Source of the DNA: JACRLV01 sp045863555 | Lineage (GTDB): Bacteria > Planctomycetota > Phycisphaerae > UBA1845 > Fen-1342 | NCBI GenBank assembly: GCA_045863555.1 | Contig: BTUU01000015.1 | Coordinates: 1-64,000 of the forward strand | Reading direction: 5' to 3' | DNA length: 64,000 bases | Part shown: one piece after another, positions 51,040 to 58,517 of the stretch | Position numbering within the stretch: the stretch's first letter is position 1 | Layout: each line of letters starts with the position of its first letter | Translations under genes and position numbers: made by a program | The notes under the pieces: model-generated | Told to the model about the DNA's origin: nothing | The model's database searches: none | What the model saw: only the letters and a program-made list of their open reading frames with translations

Positions 51040-52956
51040 CTACTGCTTCAGCGCCTCGGAAATACCGATCTCCGCAAGTCTCAGTGTACTCCTGCCGAAC
51101 GCGTCCAGCGCCCGATGCAGTGCATCAAGGTCGCCGCTCGTCTCTGCCAGCCGCCGCAGCCCCGCGATATCCGCGACGATCCGCTCCCGCTCCCCGGCCG
51201 TGAGCCGGTCTCCGACGCGCTCCAGCATCTGTTCGGTCTTGTGCGTGTCGAACGCAACCTGGTTGCACAGGTCCACGCGCCGATGAGCCGCAATATCCTC
51301 GCGGCCGTGCGCGATGCCCTCGCGGGCCATCCGGTCGACCTCGTCGTGCGTCAGACCGCGATTGGGAACGATCTGGATGCTCGCCTGCGCGCCGCTGCGT
51401 TCCTCCCGGGCGGCCACGTTGAGAATGCCGTTGGCGTCGATGAGAAACTCGACCTCGACTTTCGGAATGCCGGCCGGCATGGGCGGAATGCCGCGCAGCT
51501 CGAACGTCCCGAGGCTGCGGCAGTCCCGCGCGAGTTCCCGCTCGCCCTGCAGCACGTTGATCTTGATCGCCGTCTGGCCGTCGACAAACGTCGTGAACCG
51601 CTCGACGGCGCGGCAGGGGATCGTCGCGTTCCGAAGGATCAGTTTGCCGAACGCACCGCCCATCGTCTCGATGCCCAGCGAGAGGGGGGTGACGTCGAGG
51701 AGCATCATGTCGAGCTTCGCGCCGCCGAGAATCGCCGCCTGGATCGAAGCCCCGAGCGCGACGACTTCATCCGGATTCAACGCCGTATACGGGGTCCGCT
51801 CCATCGCCTCGGCCACCTTGCGGCGGACGAGCGGCACCCGCGTCGAGCCGCCGACCAGGACGATCTCGTCGATCTGGCCGGGGATGAGGCCCGCGTCGCG
51901 GATCGCCCGCCTTACGAGCGCGATCGTGCGATCGATCAGCGGAGCCGCGAGCGATTCAAACTCGATCTGCGTGATCGTGCGCCGGTAGACCCGGCCAGCG
52001 CCGAGGTCGAGTTCGACGTCGGCCGATTCCGCATCAGACAGACGGATCTTCACATTTTCCGAGAGCGTTCGAAGCGCCTGTCGCGTCCGCGGCGAGTCGA
52101 TCGACAGGCCGAACTGCTGCGCGACCTCGGTCGTCACGAGCGTCGTGATCAGTCGGTCGAAGTCGTCGCCGCCCAGGTGCGTATCCCCGGCCGTGCTGAG
52201 CACCTGCGAGACGCCGGCCTCGAGCCGCAGGATCGAAACGTCAAACGTCCCGCCGCCCAGATCGTAGACGGCCACTGTCTCGCTCTTTCGCGACGCTTTC
52301 GCCGGCTGGACCGCCTCTTCGTGGCACCGCTGGAGCGGCAGCGAAACCGATCCGCCCGCGCCGGCAGCGGCCGTGACCGAGAGATCGCGCAGGCCGACGC
52401 CGTACGCCAGTGCGGCCGCCGTCGGCTCGTTGATGATGCGCACGACGTCGAGGCCGGCGGCGGCGGCGGCATTTCGCGTCGCCTGACGCTGTGCGTCGTC
52501 GAAATAGGCCGGAACGGTGATGACGGCGCGCCGGACTTCCGTGCCCAGCGCCTCTTCCGCGCGGCGCTTGAGCGACGTCAGAATGATCGCGGAGATCTGC
52601 TCGGGCGAATACCGCCGGCCGTCGATTTCCACCTCAACCGTCTCGCGCGGCCCAGGGACGACGCGATACGCGAGGTACGCGAGATCGTCGGCGATATCCG
52701 CATAGCTGCGGCCCACGAGGCGCTTCACGGAATAAATGGTCGACCGCGGATGCTCGACGGCGGATTCCCTCGCTGGCCAGCCGACGCGGAGGGTCGGTTC
52801 GCCGGCGTCGGCGGCTTCGATGGAGACGATTGAAGGAAAGCGGGCCTCCCCGCGCTCATCCGTGAGGACCCGCGGGCCGGATTCATCGCAGACGGCGACC
52901 AGGGAGAACGTCGTTCCCAGGTCGATGCCGACAATGATGTCCGGTTGGGAGGGCAA
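51040..52956 (-). CDS. hscA: Fe-S assembly chaperone HscA (Hsp70)
   Basis: A 638-residue Hsp70 of the HscA class, which with HscB releases the cluster from IscU. Motifs: IDLGTTFSLVAV (residues 11-22), INEPTAAALAYG, VAVYDLGGGTFDVSILRL, and VLVGGSTRVPLVRR in the ATPase half; the substrate-binding half includes TPLSLGIETMGG. It sits between hscB and fdx, as expected. The GGS..SLPLQRCHEEAV insert at about residues 205-220 is unusual in length. ATP-driven; the client motif LPPVK is present in the IscU of this operon. Confidence 0.93.
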   Translation of the reverse strand: MPSQPDIIVGIDLGTTFSLVAVCDESGPRVLTDERGEARFPSIVSIEAADAGEPTLRVGWPARESAVEHPRSTIYSVKRLVGRSYADIADDLAYLAYRVVPGPRETVEVEIDGRRYSPEQISAIILTSLKRRAEEALGTEVRRAVITVPAYFDDAQRQATRNAAAAAGLDVVRIINEPTAAALAYGVGLRDLSVTAAAGAGGSVSLPLQRCHEEAVQPAKASRKSETVAVYDLGGGTFDVSILRLEAGVSQVLSTAGDTHLGGDDFDRLITTLVTTEVAQQFGLSIDSPRTRQALRTLSENVKIRLSDAESADVELDLGAGRVYRRTITQIEFESLAAPLIDRTIALVRRAIRDAGLIPGQIDEIVLVGGSTRVPLVRRKVAEAMERTPYTALNPDEVVALGASIQAAILGGAKLDMMLLDVTPLSLGIETMGGAFGKLILRNATIPCRAVERFTTFVDGQTAIKINVLQGERELARDCRSLGTFELRGIPPMPAGIPKVEVEFLIDANGILNVAAREERSGAQASIQIVPNRGLTHDEVDRMAREGIAHGREDIAAHRRVDLCNQVAFDTHKTEQMLERVGDRLTAGERERIVADIAGLRRLAETSGDLDALHRALDAFGRSTLRLAEIGISEALKQ

Positions 52957-52966
52957 GGGCTGAATC

Positions 52967-53596
52967 CTAGTCGCTCTCGATCTGTTCGATCATCCGGTCG
53001 TAATAGCGCAGCGTGTTCAGTTTCAATCGCAGCTCGCTCCGAAGCGCTGCATCGCCCGGCAGCAGGCGAGCCAGCTCTCCCACAGTGTGCACGATGCGAT
53101 CCCGATCGGACGTCAGCTTTCGCGCAAGGGCCGCCAGCAGCGACGAATTCGACGCCGCCCGCGCTTCCTCGATCTCCTCACGGATCATCAGCGTCGCCCC
53201 GAGCAGTTCCGGAGGGACGCGCTTGTCCTCCGCGGCCGATTGTCCGCCGCTGAGTTCGAGGAGATACTCCGCCCGGAGCACCGGCGACGAAAGCGTCTTG
53301 AACGCTTCGTTCGCCCGGGCGCTGAGCCGCTGCCGTTCCAGTTCGACGCCGGCCGGAGCCTCGCCCGCGCGGTCCGGGTGGATTTCGCGCATGAGCTGAA
53401 GGTACCGCTCGCGAAGCGTCGCCGCGTCGACGTCGAATCGCGCCTCGAGGCCGAGTAGCGTGAAATACGTCAGCTGCCCGGCCTGCTGGAGGGTGTGGCA
53501 GCTCGAACAGACCATCGGAAGATCCAGCGGCTGGTCGCAGCTGGAGCACTTGTCCGGCGCGGCGGCGGGTCTGCTCGTCGACGTTGATTCACCCAT
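52967..53596 (-). CDS. hscB: Co-chaperone HscB with N-terminal zinc ribbon
   Basis: A 209-residue J-protein. The J domain (residues 40-105) has HPD at 73-75, and the C-terminal three-helix part (about 110-205) is of HscB type. In addition there is an N-terminal Cys4 cluster (Cys17, Cys20, Cys30, Cys33; CSSC...CSSC), absent from E. coli HscB but typical of eukaryotic HSCB and some bacteria. It overlaps the iscA stop by 1 bp, so translation is coupled. It recruits IscU to HscA. Confidence 0.9.
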   Translation of the reverse strand: MGESTSTSRPAAAPDKCSSCDQPLDLPMVCSSCHTLQQAGQLTYFTLLGLEARFDVDAATLRERYLQLMREIHPDRAGEAPAGVELERQRLSARANEAFKTLSSPVLRAEYLLELSGGQSAAEDKRVPPELLGATLMIREEIEEARAASNSSLLAALARKLTSDRDRIVHTVGELARLLPGDAALRSELRLKLNTLRYYDRMIEQIESD

Positions 53597-54018
53597 CAGG
53601 CGGAGTAGCTGCTGCCGCAGCCGCAGGAGTGCTTGGCGTTCGGATTATTGAACACAAAGCCGGCGCCCATCATGCTCTCCTGATAGTCGATCAGGGTGCC
53701 GGCCAGGTTGCCGACTTCGTAGCTCTTCAGGTCGCTGACGATCGGAATGCCCCGCGACATGAAGACCTCGTCCAGCTCGCCCACGGGCGCGTGCATCTCG
53801 TCGCGGAGATCCAGAACGTATTGCAGGCCGCTGCACCCACCGCCCTTGACGCCGACGAACAGGTACATCGTCTCGGGGTGGTTGTCCTTCTCGAGAATCT
53901 CCTTGATCTTGCCCGCGGCCACCTCGGAGAGGTGAATGCCGCCGCCCTCGGGCGATTCGACCGCCCGACTGCGAACCACCAGTTTGACCTCGCCGCTTTC
54001 CTGTGTTGCCGTGCTCAT
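53596..54018 (-). CDS. iscA: Iron-sulfur carrier protein IscA
   Basis: A 140-residue A-type carrier. The three cluster-binding cysteines are in GGGCSGLQYVLDL (Cys62) and SCGCGSSY (Cys132, Cys134). The N-terminal 20 residues are extra and acidic. It delivers clusters to target proteins downstream of IscU. The 185 bp between iscU and iscA is larger than other gaps in the operon and is filled with small hairpins. Confidence 0.93.
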   Translation of the reverse strand: MSTATQESGEVKLVVRSRAVESPEGGGIHLSEVAAGKIKEILEKDNHPETMYLFVGVKGGGCSGLQYVLDLRDEMHAPVGELDEVFMSRGIPIVSDLKSYEVGNLAGTLIDYQESMMGAGFVFNNPNAKHSCGCGSSYSA

Positions 54019-54203
54019 CTTGCTCCTCGATCATTCGTGCCCCGGCCGACTTCGGCCGTGCGTGCAACCGGCACAGCCGCCTCGGCTGTGCGCCGCCCGC
54101 GCTCGCGCGTCGGGCTCGGACCCGTAGGGTGGGCTCAGCCCACCAGTGCCAATCTGCGACCGACGGCCGACATCGGAGTCCGCCGCTACTCTATCGTCGG
54201 CCG
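54019..54203. repeat. Hairpin-rich spacer in isc operon
   Basis: This 185 bp gap between iscU and iscA has two clear palindromes: GCACAGCCG-CCT-CGGCTGTGC (54071-54091) and GGTGGGC-TCA-GCCCACC (54128-54144). A third, imperfect one is near 54039-54062. No coding region is present. They could modulate mRNA stability or partial termination between the two genes, or be dispersed repeats. Confidence 0.6.
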
Positions 54204-54614
54204 CTACTTCGCCGCGACGGCCTGTTTCTCGCCGGTCGCGAGTTTTTCCTTCAGATCGCGGACCGCCGCCCGGATCGCGTCCTCGGCCAGCACGCTGCAG
54301 TGAATCTTCACCGGCGGCAGGGCGAGTTCTTTTACGATGTCGGTGTTTTTGATCTCCAGCGCCTGGTCGAGCCGCCGGCCCTTCAGCCACTCGGTCGCGA
54401 GCGAACTCGACGCGATCGCCGAGCCGCACCCGAAGGTTTTGAACTTGGCGTCGACGATGTTCTGCTCGTCGTCGATCAGGATCTGGAGCTTCATCACGTC
54501 GCCGCACTCCGGAGCGCCGACGATCCCCGTGCCGACGCGCGGGCTGCTCTTGTCGAGCGACCCGACGTTGCGCGGGTTCTCGTAGTGGTCGATGATCTTT
54601 TCGCTGTAGGACAT
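54204..54614 (-). CDS. iscU: Fe-S cluster scaffold IscU
   Basis: A 136-residue scaffold. The cluster ligands are Cys37 with Asp39 (PECGD), Cys63 (FGCGS) and Cys106 (KIHCS), and the HscA recognition motif LPPVK at residues 99-103 precedes the last Cys. It assembles 2Fe-2S and 4Fe-4S clusters with IscS and hands them on with HscA/HscB. It lies 18 bp downstream of a small gene of the HEPN pair, a position normally occupied directly after iscS. Confidence 0.95.
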   Translation of the reverse strand: MSYSEKIIDHYENPRNVGSLDKSSPRVGTGIVGAPECGDVMKLQILIDDEQNIVDAKFKTFGCGSAIASSSLATEWLKGRRLDQALEIKNTDIVKELALPPVKIHCSVLAEDAIRAAVRDLKEKLATGEKQAVAAK

Positions 54615-54632
54615 TTCGCTCTCCCATCAATT

Positions 54633-54896
54633 TCAGTCAAGGCCCTGCGTTGGCACCAGCAGCACATTTCGATTTCGCTCGTTGCGGAAGCGTTCCTCGG
54701 CTTTCACCAGCTGATCAGCGTACTCCTCGGAACGCGCTCCAGGCGGTTCTGGGCGTACAACCACGTACCACCAGTCGTCGTCGTGGCGAGTATGGTCCGG
54801 CACGACGCGAAGGCGGAACGTGCCGCATTCCAGTTCGTCGAGGAAGGACTGAACATCCGCCTCAATCTCGCGATTCGAAGCCGCATTCGTGCTCAT
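54633..54896 (-). CDS. Small hypothetical protein coupled to HEPN-like gene
   Basis: An 87-residue acidic protein (MSTNAASNREIEADVQSFLDELECG..., WYVVVRPEPPGARSEEYADQLVKAEERFRNERNRNVLLVPTQG). The centre (RLRVVPDHTRHDDDWWYVVVRP) looks beta-rich and the C-terminal half helical. It is not an MNT nucleotidyltransferase, the usual partner of HEPN proteins. Its ATG overlaps the HEPN-like stop by 4 bp (ATGA). It is followed by iscU 18 bp later. It is most likely the partner of the HEPN-like protein. Confidence 0.6.
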   Translation of the reverse strand: MSTNAASNREIEADVQSFLDELECGTFRLRVVPDHTRHDDDWWYVVVRPEPPGARSEEYADQLVKAEERFRNERNRNVLLVPTQGLD

Positions 54897-55288
54897 GGCC
54901 ACTGCTCCCTGGGCCAGACAGACAGCAGGAACGACCGAACCCAACGGATCGCTGCGACTGCGGAACCCGGGCCAATTGTCGCCGCGGGAGAATAGTCGGC
55001 TTCGACGCGCATCGCGTAGAGCCTGCGGACCATCGCCGCAGCTTCGGGTGCCTGCCGATCCCTTCGATTGCGGCGCATCACCGATTCAAGCGTGACGCCC
55101 AAACTGTCATGTGACCAGGTGCCAAGGTCCGATCGAGGGGATTCGCCGGATTGCAGCAGGTAAGCCGTGGCGCCGGCAAAGGCGGCATAATAGGACCGAC
55201 TCAACGCAGATCGCGCGCAGCCGCGGCGCTGACAAGCTCCCGCAGCCGCCACCGACTCTCGCGCCATTGACAGCCAGTTCATCCACAT
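54893..55288 (-). CDS. HEPN-like protein
   Basis: A 131-residue helical protein. Residues 24-46 (CARSALSRSYYAAFAGATAYLL) match the first helices of HEPN domains, where RSAISRAYYAAF is a common signature. The catalytic RX4-6H motif of HEPN nucleases is not evident, so nuclease activity is uncertain. The rest is helical (LESVMRRNRRDRQAPEAAAMVRRLYAMRVEADY). The start at 55286-55288 overlaps the iscS stop as TGATG, and the stop overlaps the next start (ATGA). The position between iscS and iscU is unusual. Function is unknown; a toxin-antitoxin-like or nucleotide-binding role is possible. Confidence 0.65.
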   Translation of the reverse strand: MWMNWLSMARESVAAAGACQRRGCARSALSRSYYAAFAGATAYLLQSGESPRSDLGTWSHDSLGVTLESVMRRNRRDRQAPEAAAMVRRLYAMRVEADYSPAATIGPGSAVAAIRWVRSFLLSVWPREQWP

Positions 55289-56508
55289 CAGTGATGCGCC
55301 CATTCCACCTTCGACAAATCGACGCCTTCCTGCGCCATCTCATACAGCGGGCTCATCTCGCGCAGCTTCCGAACCGCGCGAACGACCTTCTCCGCCACGT
55401 AATCGATCTCCTCCTCGGTATTGAACCGGCTCACCGAGAAGCGAATGCTGCTGTGCGCCAGTTCATCGCCAACGCCCAGCGATTTCAGGACATAGCTCGG
55501 CTCCAGCGACGCACTCGTGCAAGCCGAGCCGCTGCTCACCGCCACATCCGCGAACCCCATCATCAGGCTCTCGCCCTCGACGTACGCAAACGAAATGTTC
55601 GCATTGTTCGGCGTGCGGTTCGTCGCGTGCCCGTTGAGATACACCTCGTCGAGCTGCGTCGTGATTTTCGTCAGCAGCCGGTCACGGAGGGCCTTCAGCC
55701 GGGCCACTTCCGTGTCAAAATGCTCGCGGCAGAGTTCCGCCGCCTTGCCAAGCCCGACGATGCCGGGCACGTTCAGCGTGCCGCTCCGCATGCCCCGCTC
55801 GTGCCCGCCGCCGTGCAGCACCGCTTCGCAGCGCACCCGCGGCTTCTTGCGGCGGACGTACAGGGCCCCGACGCCCTTGGGCCCGTGAATCTTGTGCCCG
55901 CTCAGGCTCAGCAGGTCGATGCCCATCGCCTGCACGTCGATCTTCACCTTGCCGAACGTCTGACAGCAGTCGGTGTGGAAGAGGACATCCCGCTCCTTGC
56001 AGAGCTTGCCGATCTCGGCGACCGGCTGAATCGTGCCGATCTCGTTGTTGCCGTGCATGATCGACACCAGGATCGTGTCCGGCGTCATCGCGTCCTTGAG
56101 CTGGTTCAGATCGATCGTACCCGTCTTGTCGACCGGCAGGAATGTCACGCGGAAACCGTGCTGCTCCAGGTATTTGCACGGGTCGATGACCGCCTTGTGC
56201 TCGGTCACCTGCGTGATGATGTGCTTGCCCTTCTCGCCGTACATCGCCGCCACGCCCTTGATGGCGATGTTGTTGCTCTCGGTCGCGCCGCTCGTGAAGA
56301 TGATCTCCTTCGAGTCCGCGCCGATCACCTCGGCGATCTGCCGCCGCCCGGTTTCGACGCCTTCCTCCGCTTCCCAGCCGAAGCTGTGATTGCGCGAGGC
56401 CGCGTTACCGAACTTCTCGGTGAAAAAGGGCAGCATCGCCTCGACCACCCGCGGGTCGACGCGCGTCGTCGCGTTGTTGTCCAGGTAGATCTTTCGAGTC
56501 GTCGTCAT
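55288..56508 (-). CDS. iscS: Cysteine desulfurase IscS
   Basis: A 406-residue PLP enzyme that takes sulfur from cysteine. It has YLDNNATTRVDPRV, TSGATESNN, the Schiff-base Lys in SLSGHKIHGPKG, HGGGHERGMRSGTLNVPGIVGLGKA, and the catalytic Cys in SSGSACTSASLEPSYVL. It is the class I (IscS) type with a long Cys loop. It starts 56 bp downstream of the iscR stop. Its stop is shared with the start of the HEPN-like gene. Confidence 0.96.
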   Translation of the reverse strand: MTTTRKIYLDNNATTRVDPRVVEAMLPFFTEKFGNAASRNHSFGWEAEEGVETGRRQIAEVIGADSKEIIFTSGATESNNIAIKGVAAMYGEKGKHIITQVTEHKAVIDPCKYLEQHGFRVTFLPVDKTGTIDLNQLKDAMTPDTILVSIMHGNNEIGTIQPVAEIGKLCKERDVLFHTDCCQTFGKVKIDVQAMGIDLLSLSGHKIHGPKGVGALYVRRKKPRVRCEAVLHGGGHERGMRSGTLNVPGIVGLGKAAELCREHFDTEVARLKALRDRLLTKITTQLDEVYLNGHATNRTPNNANISFAYVEGESLMMGFADVAVSSGSACTSASLEPSYVLKSLGVGDELAHSSIRFSVSRFNTEEEIDYVAEKVVRAVRKLREMSPLYEMAQEGVDLSKVEWAHH

Positions 56509-56564
56509 TCCGTCACCTCAGGTCGTCGCCGACGGACCGTTTACGTCCGCCGGATGTTCCAGTC

Positions 56565-57038
56565 TCACGTCGCCAGTACCTTCAAACCGCCGACCGCCGC
56601 ACCCGGCGTTTCGAGCACGCCGTACGTCTCGTCGAACGCGACGTCGGCCACACTCAGGCCGCCGAGGAATCGCTGCAAATGGTCGTGCACGCGAAGTACC
56701 GGCCGCCGAACGGGGCACGTCCCCAACAGTTCGCACGAATCGTCCGCCGACAGCGGCGTCGCACAACGAACCAGCCGCATCGGCCCTTCCATCGCCTCAA
56801 CCAGCCTCGAAAGCGAGATCGCGGCTGGGTCGTCTGCCAGTTGATAGCCGCCGCCGGCCCCGCGCACCGAGCGCACAAGCCCTTTCTGGCTAAGCACTTT
56901 CAGAATATTCATAAGGAGCGGAAGCCGAACCCGGAAGCGTTCGGCAATATCCCGCGCCGAAACGACCGTCCCCTCCGTCTTCGCCAGGTGGCAAAGCGCG
57001 ATCAGGGCGTACTCCGTCTTTTTGGTCAGCGACAGCAT
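56565..57038 (-). CDS. iscR: Rrf2-family regulator IscR
   Basis: A 157-residue Rrf2 regulator. The N-terminal winged helix (LSLTKKTEYALIALCHLAK, ARDIAERFRVRLPLLMNILKVLSQKGLVRSVRGAGGGY) is typical, and Cys92, Cys102 and Cys108 can bind a 2Fe-2S cluster. The spacing (x9, x5) differs slightly from E. coli IscR, which has x5, x5. As the first gene of the isc operon it probably represses it when clusters are sufficient. The start is the ATG at 57036-57038, only 7 bp after the -10 box, so the mRNA is likely leaderless. Confidence 0.93.
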   Translation of the reverse strand: MLSLTKKTEYALIALCHLAKTEGTVVSARDIAERFRVRLPLLMNILKVLSQKGLVRSVRGAGGGYQLADDPAAISLSRLVEAMEGPMRLVRCATPLSADDSCELLGTCPVRRPVLRVHDHLQRFLGGLSVADVAFDETYGVLETPGAAVGGLKVLAT

Positions 57039-57045
57039 CGCCAAG

Positions 57046-57074
57046 AATATAGTATCGAACCGGTCCGATTTCAA
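57046..57074 (-). promoter_or_regulatory. isc operon promoter
   Basis: On the minus strand, TTGAAA (57069-57074), 17 bp spacer, TATATT (57046-57051), a near-consensus sigma-70 promoter. The predicted start is at or within 2 bp of the iscR ATG at 57038. Confidence 0.75.
57054..57069 (-). promoter_or_regulatory. Candidate IscR operator
   Basis: ATCGAACCGGTCCGAT is a 16 bp inverted repeat (7 of 8 half-site positions match) that fills the spacer between -35 and -10 of the isc promoter. Its position suggests repression by IscR. It does not match the E. coli type 1 box in sequence. Confidence 0.5.
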
Positions 57075-57916
57075 TGGAGCGGGCTGAAGTTGCGGCCGCG
57101 GTCCAGCCACGCACCCGGAGAACCCGAGCGCCGCCGCCGCGCCCGGACGATCTCCCCCGCCCAGCCGCCGCCACATCCCCCCAGATTCCGCCAGAATCCG
57201 CCACTCCTCGCCGCCACCGTCCCCATCCCCATATCCTGCGTAACAATTCAACTCGGATATCCGCCGGCGTGACGCCCCGCGATCGCACGTCACCCGGCCG
57301 CGCAGTGTGTCGTTTTTTGGGATTGACATGCTTTCGCGGTACTCCGTGTAAGCACGTTGCTCCGCACGCTCGACGTTCGACGTGCGTTTTGACGGACTTC
57401 TGTGCACTGTGCACCCCGCACTGTGCACTCCCCGGAGGTGCCCGGCTTTACACAGTGCGTGACCGAGCGAGCGAAGGGTGGAGCGGGCATCTTGCCCGCT
57501 TCGTCAGTACCTCCGTTCGCAGGGGCCCGAAGCCTGCAGCATTTCACCCGCCGCGCAAGGCAATGCCTGCCAGCGCGAGGACTCGCCGGCCACCAGGTCG
57601 GCCTCCCGTCGGCTCAAAGCCGTCGCGAGTGAGGCGCTGCGGACCCTTCGGACGCCTCATCGGCAACGATGCGACAATCGTGCCAACGATCGCTCGCATG
57701 CGTCTAAATGCTCCCTTTCTCGTGCGGAAAAGCGGGTGCGTGAATCCGTTCTCGCACCACATCCGCGGGAATCCGTTCCCGTGGACCGCACGAATCGCAC
57801 GCCGCACGCGCGGCGTCGATTGGCTAGCCGCCGGACCAGCGCCTCAACCCGGCGGCGAATTCGAGGCTGTGCAGCCGCCCGGCTGCACGACCGCGACGAC
57901 GCGCGTCGACGGCGGC

Positions 57917-58003
57917 GACCGCGGCCAACCCGAACCCACCACGCAAGTGGTGGACCGGAAGCCGCGGCCGATTCCAACCCGCCACGCAAGTGGTGATCGG
58001 GAA
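57917..58003. repeat. 43 bp tandem direct repeat, 2 copies
   Basis: Two copies start at 57917 and 57960. Each has CCGCGGCC at the left, then CAACCCG and the palindrome CCACGCAAGTGG toward the right. Part of the gene desert. Confidence 0.65.
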
Positions 58004-58222
58004 ACCGTCGTCGAAAAACGCAACTCGCCGTGGTGTGCAGCACGACCCCAGGCCCGGCAAGGCCGAAGGCAGCGAGCCGCTCAGAGCTCCAGCGGCTGCA
58101 AGACATCAAAAAGATGAGCCGCACTGTGGCGGTCATCGACCCGCCTGAGTGGCGCGGGCCTCCGTGCCCGCGATCGCTCCAGGCGGGACCCTTTGCGACG
58201 GCCGTATCGTCGTAGAAGGGTG

Positions 58223-58252
58223 CCCACGCGACGGCTGTTCGCGTCGCGTGGG
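58223..58252. repeat. Perfect 10 bp palindrome
   Basis: CCCACGCGAC-GGCTGTTCGC-GTCGCGTGGG. The stem is perfect and GC-rich, with no T-tract. A related CCCACGCGACGCG occurs at 58484-58496. Confidence 0.6.
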
Positions 58253-58327
58253 ACGCCGGCGAAAAACGCCTGCGTGCTCGATCGACCGTACGGCAGCGCG
58301 CCTCCGCAGTAACGCGGTCGCGCGCCG

Positions 58328-58352
58328 GCGGGTTCGACTCCCGCCACCTCCA
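58328..58352 (+). other. Orphan tRNA 3' end (T-arm and acceptor half)
   Basis: GCGGG-TTCGACT-CCCGC is a perfect T-arm and is directly followed by CACCTCC and discriminator A, exactly as at the end of a tRNA or tmRNA. The matching 5' acceptor strand (GGAGGTG or GGGGGTG) is not found within 400 bp upstream, and no D- or anticodon arm can be drawn. It is therefore a fragment: possibly an attachment-site remnant of an integrated element, or a broken gene. Confidence 0.5.
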
Positions 58353-58444
58353 TTGCCCTACCCCGCCCACCTCGCGCGCACACGCTGCCCGCGAGGAATT
58401 CTCCGTCCCGTCATCCCGCGCCGCCGTGTCAGTTCCGCTTCCGC

Positions 58445-58480
58445 GCATTCCCCGTTCTGCATTCTTCATTTTGCATTTGC
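58445..58480. repeat. Single arm of the thiC-type palindromic repeat
   Basis: GCATTCCCCGTTCTGCATTC followed by TTCATTTTGCATTTGC matches the right arm of the element inside thiC (5751-5789). No left arm is nearby. Confidence 0.6.
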
Positions 58481-58517
58481 GCACCCACGCGACGCGCGAG
58501 CCGCGCGTCGAGCCGGT

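Larger units (their letters stand above)
57075..58517. other. Gene desert filled with repeats
   Basis: For 1.44 kb no coding region can be supported: all open frames on both strands are Arg/Pro/Ser-rich, change frame and lack Shine-Dalgarno sites. The interval contains GTGCACTGTGCAC-like units (57400-57430), AGCGGGCATCTTGCCCGCT (57484-57502), the 43 bp tandem repeat at 57917-58003, a hairpin at 58140-58166 also seen at 19064-19083, a 10 bp stem at 58223-58252, a tRNA 3' end at 58328-58352, and one arm of the thiC palindrome family at 58445-58480. Confidence 0.65.

Noticed and set aside
54633..55288. Standard HEPN/MNT toxin-antitoxin
   Set aside because: The partner has no nucleotidyltransferase motif (GSxxxG...D) and the HEPN catalytic motif is not visible, so only a HEPN-like label is given.
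57074..58117. 347-codon frame in the gene desert
   Set aside because: It changes character along its length, has no ribosome-binding site, runs through tandem repeats and has no recognisable domain.
58000..58352. tmRNA gene
   Set aside because: The 3' end matches a tRNA/tmRNA end, but no 5' acceptor strand, no tag-peptide reading frame ending in ALAA-like residues and no 5' tRNA-like domain could be found upstream.
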